DNA of 64,000 bases from Streptomyces sp. NRRL WC-3605 (lineage in GTDB: Bacteria > Actinomycetota > Actinomycetes > Streptomycetales > Streptomycetaceae): NCBI RefSeq assembly GCF_001509795.1, contig NZ_LLZN01000042.1:1-64000 (forward strand). Direction: 5' to 3'. Positions within the stretch are counted from its first letter, which is position 1. Each line of letters starts with the position of its first letter. Position numbers and translations under genes: made by a program. Positions 59,208-64,000 of the stretch are shown here, piece by piece. The notes under the pieces were generated by a model. The model did no database searches, was not told the origin of the DNA, and saw nothing but the letters and a program-made list of their open reading frames with translations.

Positions 59208-60506
59208 TCACGCGGGGACGTGCACCGTCTCCACCCGGCTGGCGACCAGGCGCTCCCGCTCGCGGCGGGCGGCGCGTCCGCGCAGGCGCAGGATCTGGCT
59301 GACGCCGAGGGCCTGCAGGACGAAGACCGCCGAGAAGGCGATCCGGTAGTCGTCGCCGGTGGCGTCCAGCAGCACACCGACCGCGAACAGCGTCGTCATG
59401 GAGGCGATGAAGCCGCCCATGTTGGTGATGCCGGAGGCCGTGCCCTGCCGCTCGGGCGGGTTGGCCGGGCGGGCGAAGTCGAAGCCCAGCATGGAGGCCG
59501 GTCCGCAGGCGCCGAGCACCACGCACAGCACGACGAGCAGGCCCATCGGCGCCGTCTCCCCCGGCCAGGCCAGGGTCGTCGCCCACAGGACGGCGGTGGC
59601 GGCGACCGTGCCGAGGGCGAGCGGCAGCCGGGCGCCGTGGTGCCGGGCGACGACCTGTCCGTAGACGAGGCCGACGGCCATGTTGGACAGGACGACGAGG
59701 GTGAGCAGCTCACCGGCGGTGGCGCGGGTCAGGCCCTGGGCCTCGACCAGGAAGGGCAGCCCCCACAGCAGCAGGAACACCATCGCCGGGAACTGCGTCG
59801 TGAAGTGCACCCACATGCCCAGCCGGGTGCCGGGCTCCCGCCAGGACGCGGCGATCTGACGGCGGACGTAGGCGGCGCCCTGGTGCGGCACCGGCTGCGG
59901 CTCGTGGCCCTCCGGGTGGTCCTTCAGGAACAGCAGGGTGAGCACGAGCACCACGGCGCCCGCGCCCGCGCTGCCCGCGAAGGCCGCGGTCCAGCCGACG
60001 CCGTGCAGCACCCGGGCCAGGACCAGGGTGGAGACGAGGTTGCCGGCCATGCCCGCGAGGCCGGCGAGCTGGGCGACCAGCGGGCCGCGCCGGGCCGGGA
60101 ACCAGCGGGTGCCCAGCCTGAGGACGCTGATGAACGTCAGCGCGTCGCCGCAGCCCAGCAGGGCCCGGGAGGCGAGGGCCATGCCGTACGACGGGGAGAA
60201 GGCGAAGGCGAGCTGCCCCGCGGTGAACAGCACGGCGCCCATGGCGAGCACCTTCTTGGTGCCGAGCCGGTCGACGAGCAGGCCGACGGGTATCTGCATG
60301 CCCGCGTACACGAGCAGCTGGAGGATCGAGAACGTCGACAGGGCGGAGGCGTTCACGCCGAAGCGGTCGGCCGCGTCGAGTCCGGCGACCCCGAGCGAGG
60401 TGCGGAAGATGACGGCGACGAAGTAGACGGAGACGCCGATGCCCCAGACGGCGATCGCGCGCCGCCCGCCCGGAGGGTCACCGGGCAGGATGGTGGCCGG
60501 CCTCAT
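59208..60506 (-). CDS. MFS transporter
   Basis: Major facilitator of 432 residues with twelve hydrophobic helices. The loop-2/3 motif GLLVDRLGTKKVLAMGAVLF matches the MFS signature A. RALLGCGDALTFISVLRLGT and RQGTASGITNMGGFIASMTT are typical of the anion/nitrate-like and ACS groups. Substrate unknown. Its ATG overlaps the stop of the GntR regulator gene (ATGA), so the two are translationally coupled, and the regulator probably controls the transporter. Confidence 0.93.
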   Translation of the reverse strand: MRPATILPGDPPGGRRAIAVWGIGVSVYFVAVIFRTSLGVAGLDAADRFGVNASALSTFSILQLLVYAGMQIPVGLLVDRLGTKKVLAMGAVLFTAGQLAFAFSPSYGMALASRALLGCGDALTFISVLRLGTRWFPARRGPLVAQLAGLAGMAGNLVSTLVLARVLHGVGWTAAFAGSAGAGAVVLVLTLLFLKDHPEGHEPQPVPHQGAAYVRRQIAASWREPGTRLGMWVHFTTQFPAMVFLLLWGLPFLVEAQGLTRATAGELLTLVVLSNMAVGLVYGQVVARHHGARLPLALGTVAATAVLWATTLAWPGETAPMGLLVVLCVVLGACGPASMLGFDFARPANPPERQGTASGITNMGGFIASMTTLFAVGVLLDATGDDYRIAFSAVFVLQALGVSQILRLRGRAARRERERLVASRVETVHVPA

Positions 60507-61165
60507 CGTTCCTCACCCCGCGCGAGGTGCGAGAACCAGTCGATGTGCCGGTGGACCAGCGCGACCGCCGCCTGCGGGTCGCCCGAGCGCAGCGCGGTGA
60601 GGATCTCCTCGTGCTCGCTGAGCGTCTTGGCGATCCGGTCGGGGTGGGAGTGCATCACGGCGGCGCCCATGCGCAACTGCCGGTCGCGGAGCTGGTCGTA
60701 GAGACGGGAGAGGATCTCGTTGCCGCCGCTGCGGACGATCTCGGCGTGGAAGCAGCGGTCGGTGACGGCGGCCGCGGCGAAGTCGCCTGCGGCGGCCTGG
60801 GCCTTCTGCCGGTCGAGCAGCTCCTCCAGGCGCTCCAGGAGCCCGGGGGGCGCGGGGACCGCCTTGCGCGCCGCGTGCTCCTCGACGAGCATGCGCGTCT
60901 CCACGACGTCCTTGATCTCCTGCGCGGAGACCGGCAGGACCAGGGCGCCCTTCTTCGGGTAGAGCTTGAGCAGCCCCTCGGCCTCCAGCCGCAGCAGCGC
61001 CTCGCGGACGGGGGTGCGGGAGACCCCGACGGCGTCGGCGAGTTCGCCCTCGGTGAGCAGCGTGCCGCCCTCGTACCGGCGTTCCAGGACGCCCTGTTTC
61101 ACATGGCCGTAGACGCGGTCGGCGGCGGGCGGCTGCTTCACGGGGGCGGGCGGGGCGACAGGCAT
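60503..61165 (-). CDS. GntR/FadR-type regulator
   Basis: A 220-residue regulator. N-terminal winged helix (VYGHVKQGVLERRYEGGTLL, then LADAVGVSRTPVREALLRLE) and a C-terminal FCD helical ligand domain with metal-site histidines (RCFHAEIVRSGGNEIL, VMHSHPDR, LSEHEEIL). It likely represses the downstream MFS gene, with which it overlaps by 4 bp. ATG at 61165 (MPVAPPAPVKQ). TATGCT at 61172-61177 (minus strand) ends six bases before it with no ribosome site, suggesting a leaderless transcript. Confidence 0.92.
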   Translation of the reverse strand: MPVAPPAPVKQPPAADRVYGHVKQGVLERRYEGGTLLTEGELADAVGVSRTPVREALLRLEAEGLLKLYPKKGALVLPVSAQEIKDVVETRMLVEEHAARKAVPAPPGLLERLEELLDRQKAQAAAGDFAAAAVTDRCFHAEIVRSGGNEILSRLYDQLRDRQLRMGAAVMHSHPDRIAKTLSEHEEILTALRSGDPQAAVALVHRHIDWFSHLARGEER

Positions 61166-61290
61166 GCCCACAGCATAGATACAACACGTACGCAAGGGTC
61201 GGCCGGTCCACGATGCGGACCCGTCCGGTGGAATCTCCCGGCAAAGAAGCACCGTCCGGGCCAGCGGCGGCACAACCATGTGTGCTACTT

Positions 61291-61305
61291 ACGTGTCACA
61301 CACGT
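61291..61305. promoter_or_regulatory. Candidate operator between GntR and DD-carboxypeptidase genes
   Basis: ACGTGTCACACACGT is a perfect 6-bp dyad around CAC. It lies 92 bp upstream of the carboxypeptidase start and 126 bp from the GntR start. Which protein binds it is unknown. Confidence 0.4.
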
Positions 61306-61396
61306 GCGGCCCCACTTTCTTCCCCTCCAACTCGGCCGCACCGCAGGGGCACAAGACGTAATCGGGGTAAATCAGTTGATAACTGCACACAAGGGT

Positions 61397-62275
61397 ATGC
61401 GCGTGCGCAGAGCCGCCGCCGTCGTCCTCACGACCGGCGCCGTTCTCGCCTCCGGCGCCCTCACCGCGGCGCCCGCGCAGGCCGTCACCACGCCCTCGAT
61501 CAATGCCAAGGGCGGGTTCCTGATGAACAGCGCCGACGGCAAGACGCTTTTCACGAAGTCGGCGGACACGAAGCGGCTGACCGCCTCGACGACGAAGGTC
61601 ATGACCGCGAAGGTCGTCCTCTCGCAGTCGAACCTCAATCTCGACACGAAGGTGACCATAAAGAAGGAGGTCAGCAACTACATCGTGTCCAAGGGGGCGT
61701 CCTCGGCGAACCTGATCGTCGGTGACAAGGTCACCGTCCGTCAGCTGCTGTACGGGATGATGCTCAAGTCCGGCTGCGACGCCGCGATGACGCTCGCCGA
61801 CAAGTTCGGCACCGGCTCCACGGTCAACGCCCGCGTGAAGTCGTTCATCGGCAAGATGAACACCATGGCGAAGAGCCTGGGCATGACGAACACGCACTTC
61901 GACTCGTTCGACGGCATCAGCAACGGCTCGAACTACTCGACCCCGCGCGACCTGACCAAGCTGGCCCGCAGCGCGATGAAGTCCTCGACGTTCAAGACCG
62001 TCGTCAAGACGAAGTCCTACACGGCGAAGACCATCACCAAGACCGGCTCCACCCGCACGATGGCGGCCTGGAAGAACACCAACACCCTGCTCGGCTGGAA
62101 CGGCACGCTCGGCGTGAAGACCGGCTCGGGCAGCGAGGCGAAGTACTGCCTCGTCTTCGCGGCCACCCTCAACGGCGAGTCCGTGATCGGCACCGTGCTC
62201 ACCGCCTCCTCGGAGGCCAACCGCACGGCGGACGTGAAGAAGCTCATCACCTACGGCTACGCCAAGATCAGCTGA
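61397..62275 (+). CDS. Secreted D-alanyl-D-alanine carboxypeptidase
   Basis: Penicillin-binding-type serine peptidase of 292 residues, family S11. Signal peptide MRVRRAAAVVLTTGAVLASG to AQA (about residue 29). Active-site motifs: STTK (Ser64, Lys67), SGC at 125-127 in place of the usual SGN, and KTG at 241-243. It trims the terminal D-Ala from peptidoglycan stem peptides outside the membrane. The C-terminal membrane anchor of PBP5 types is absent. It is unusually rich in Lys, Thr and Ser. The ATG follows AAGGGT closely. A strong terminator follows. Confidence 0.94.
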   Translation: MRVRRAAAVVLTTGAVLASGALTAAPAQAVTTPSINAKGGFLMNSADGKTLFTKSADTKRLTASTTKVMTAKVVLSQSNLNLDTKVTIKKEVSNYIVSKGASSANLIVGDKVTVRQLLYGMMLKSGCDAAMTLADKFGTGSTVNARVKSFIGKMNTMAKSLGMTNTHFDSFDGISNGSNYSTPRDLTKLARSAMKSSTFKTVVKTKSYTAKTITKTGSTRTMAAWKNTNTLLGWNGTLGVKTGSGSEAKYCLVFAATLNGESVIGTVLTASSEANRTADVKKLITYGYAKIS

Positions 62276-62301
62276 TCTTCGGCGAGCGGTCGGGCATGAC
62301 G

Positions 62302-62335
62302 AAAGGGGCGGTCACCGCGAGGTGACCGCCCCTTT
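62302..62335. terminator. Bidirectional terminator between carboxypeptidase and E2 genes
   Basis: Perfect 15-bp stem AAAGGGGCGGTCACC / GGTGACCGCCCCTTT with tetraloop GCGA, between convergent stops. Confidence 0.88.
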
Positions 62336-62351
62336 CAGCGCCTTCCGGGGC

Positions 62352-63773
62352 TCACGCCCAGGTGATCAGCCGCTTGGGCTGCTCCAGGATCGCCGCCACG
62401 TCCGCGAGCACCTTGGAGCCCAGCTCGCCGTCGACCAGGCGGTGGTCGAAGCTCAGCGCCAGCGTGGTGACCTGACGCGGCTTCACCTTGCCCTTGTGCA
62501 CCCACGGCTGGAGCTTGATGGCGCCGACCGCGAGGATCGCCGACTCGCCCGGGTTGAGGATCGGGGTGCCGGTGTCGACGCCGAAGACGCCGACGTTGGT
62601 GATGGTGACCGTGCCGCCCTGCATCGCGCCCGGGGACGTCCTGCCCTCACGGGCCGTGGACACCAGCTCGCCCAGCGCCTCCGCCAGCTGCGGCAGCGTC
62701 TTGGCGTCGGCGTCCTTGATGTTCGGCACGATCAGGCCGCGCGGGGTCGCCGCCGCGATGCCCAGGTTCACGTAGTGCTTGCGCACGATCTCCTGGTTCG
62801 CCTCGTCCCAGGACGCGTTGACGTCCGGGTTGCGCTTGATCGCGACCAGAAGGGCCTTGGAGATCAGCAGCAGCGGGTTCACCCGCAGCCCCGCGAACTC
62901 CTTGTCCGCCTTCAGTTCCTCGACCAGCTTCAGGGTCCGCGTCACGTCCACGGTCACGAACTCCGTGACATGCGGGGCCGTGAACGCCGAGCCCACCATC
63001 GCCGCGGCCGTGGCCTTGCGGACGCCCTTGACCGGGATGCGGGTCTCCCGGGCGCCGTCGTACGAGGCGGCGGGCGCCGGGACGGCCGCCGGGGCGGGCG
63101 CGGCCGCCTGGGGGGCCTGGGGGGCCTCCCGCACCGGCTCGCCGGCCGGGGCCTGCGCCCCCACCGCCGCGTGGACGTCCTCGCGGGTGATGACGCCGTC
63201 GGGGCCGGTCGGCGTGACCGTGGCCAGGTCGACGCCCAGGTCCTTCGCCAGCTTGCGCACCGGCGGCTTGGCCAGCGGGCGGCCCAGGGCCGGCGCGGCG
63301 GCGGGGCCGTGGCCGTTCAGCTCGGCCTGGAGGGCCTGCGTCGCCGGCTCGGCCTCCTGGCGCGGCGCCTCGGCGCCCTTGCGCGGGCGGCGCTTGGTGG
63401 ACGAGGCGGAGACGCCGTAGCCGACGAGCACCGGCTGGCGGCCCTGCGGCTCGGTCTCCTCCTCCTGCGCCGGCGCGGGTGCCGCCGGCTCCTCGGCGGC
63501 CGGGGCCGCCCCTCCCGAGACGTCGACCGCGATGATCGACGTGCCGACGTCGACCGTGGTGCCCTCGGGGAAGTGCAGGGCGCGGACCACGCCGTCGTAC
63601 GGGATGGGCAGCTCGACGGCCGCCTTGGCGGTCTCGACCTCGCAGACCACCTGCCCGTCGGTGACGGTGTCGCCCGGCTGGACGTACCACTTGAGGATCT
63701 CGGCCTCGGTGAGTCCCTCACCGACGTCGGGCATCTTGAACTCGCGCACGGACGCGTCTGTCATCGTCGTCAC
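62352..63773 (-). CDS. bkdC: Branched-chain 2-oxoacid dehydrogenase E2 (dihydrolipoyl acyltransferase)
   Basis: E2 core of a 2-oxoacid dehydrogenase complex, 473 residues. One lipoyl domain (EFKMPDVGEGLTEAEILKWY, lipoylated Lys50 in ETAKA), an Ala/Pro linker, a peripheral subunit-binding domain (PPVRKLAKDLGVDLATVTP) and the catalytic domain with the HxxxDG site in SFDHRLVDGE. GTG at 63773 was taken because GGAG lies six bases upstream; the ATG at 63764 is an alternative. E1 beta ends 10 bp upstream. The bkd assignment rests on the remembered gene neighbourhood; pyruvate E2 is possible. Confidence 0.92.
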   Translation of the reverse strand: MTTMTDASVREFKMPDVGEGLTEAEILKWYVQPGDTVTDGQVVCEVETAKAAVELPIPYDGVVRALHFPEGTTVDVGTSIIAVDVSGGAAPAAEEPAAPAPAQEEETEPQGRQPVLVGYGVSASSTKRRPRKGAEAPRQEAEPATQALQAELNGHGPAAAPALGRPLAKPPVRKLAKDLGVDLATVTPTGPDGVITREDVHAAVGAQAPAGEPVREAPQAPQAAAPAPAAVPAPAASYDGARETRIPVKGVRKATAAAMVGSAFTAPHVTEFVTVDVTRTLKLVEELKADKEFAGLRVNPLLLISKALLVAIKRNPDVNASWDEANQEIVRKHYVNLGIAAATPRGLIVPNIKDADAKTLPQLAEALGELVSTAREGRTSPGAMQGGTVTITNVGVFGVDTGTPILNPGESAILAVGAIKLQPWVHKGKVKPRQVTTLALSFDHRLVDGELGSKVLADVAAILEQPKRLITWA

Positions 63774-63783
63774 GACCCTCTCC

Positions 63784-64000
63784 TCAGTACGCCAGGGCAC
63801 GGTCGACGGCGTCGAGCACCCGGTCCAGACCCGGCAGGTACTCCTCCTCCAGGCGCGCCGGCGGGTACGGGGCGTGGTAGCCGCCGACCCGGAGCACCGG
63901 GGCCTCCAGGTGGTAGAAGCAGCGCTCGGTGATCCGGGCGGCGATCTCCGCGCCGGAACCGAAGAACACCGGGGCCTCGTGGACCACGACCAGCCGGCGG
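63784..64000 (-). CDS. bkdB: 2-oxoacid dehydrogenase E1 beta subunit (C-terminal part, cut by window edge)
   Basis: The last ~71 residues of an E1 beta (transketolase C-terminal domain) protein: RRLVVVHEAPVFFGSGAEIA, ITERCFYHLEAPVLRVGG and YHAPYPPARLEEEYLPG. It partners with E1 alpha to decarboxylate the 2-oxoacid and load lipoyl-E2. The gene continues past base 64000. The 10-bp gap to the E2 start contains that gene's ribosome site, so the two form an operon. Confidence 0.92.
   Translation of the reverse strand, partial: RRLVVVHEAPVFFGSGAEIAARITERCFYHLEAPVLRVGGYHAPYPPARLEEEYLPGLDRVLDAVDRALAY

Overview
The window is high-GC actinobacterial DNA and almost certainly comes from a Streptomyces chromosome. 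Supporting signs are the very GC-rich third codon positions, many GTG and TTG starts, an LAETG wall-anchored protein, a snapalysin/LysR pair, a WhiJ-like regulator/DUF397/ATPase set, mycothiol-type enzymes and a Streptomyces-type parS site. The gene content (dcd, metG, aspS, acyl-CoA dehydrogenase, bkd) looks like conserved core chromosome. From memory, and not checked here, it resembles the dcd-to-bkd stretch of S. coelicolor, to one side of oriC; the parS site next to aspS agrees with that.

Layout. 1-0.7 kb: frameshifted C-terminal remnant of a tyrosine integrase beside a tRNA-Gly(CCC), a relic of an integrative element. 1-4.1 kb: small zinc-ribbon protein, dcd, phosphoribosyltransferase, S51 peptidase, Yip1-like membrane protein. 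4.2-9.4 kb: three tandem secreted FG-GAP beta-propeller proteins, then a low-complexity stretch with a 27-bp repeat. 9.4-17.9 kb: small stress and signalling genes, an operon of sigma factor, membrane protein, permease and universal stress protein, a class F sortase with a likely partner, and small secreted or membrane proteins. 18-24 kb: GH13 alpha-glucosidase, LAETG protein, nucleoside hydrolase, lipoprotein, L7/L12-like membrane protein, GAF-ANTAR regulator. 24.3-28.4 kb: an XRE-TPR regulator divergent from a tiny exported peptide with a palindrome between them, a possible degenerate caspase-fold protein, and a membrane SpoIIE-type phosphatase. 28.4-36.7 kb: membrane proteins, an EEP-family hydrolase, snpA/snpR, a PhoX-type phosphatase and a von Willebrand A protein.

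36.8-45 kb: metG and aspS bracket a WhiJ-like triad, a winged-helix protein, a bacterial PH-domain protein and an AbiEii-like nucleotidyltransferase. 45.1-47.3 kb: a GAF-SpoIIE-HATPase phosphatase whose N-terminal PAS-like domain is scrambled, with two coding segments of about 87 bp each lying inverted and out of order. 47.3-64 kb: AI-2E-type transporter, pirin, SseB-like protein, acyl-CoA dehydrogenase, M18 aminopeptidase followed by a 172-bp palindromic repeat, thioredoxin-NHL protein, nitrilase-family amidohydrolase, mycothiol-dependent-type enzyme, methyltransferase, GntR-MFS operon, DD-carboxypeptidase, and the end of a branched-chain 2-oxoacid dehydrogenase operon (E1 beta truncated by the window edge).

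Most convergent gene pairs are separated by strong GC hairpins. The two most unusual items are the scrambled phosphatase gene near 45.2-45.5 kb and the regulator/peptide pair near 25.7-26.0 kb.
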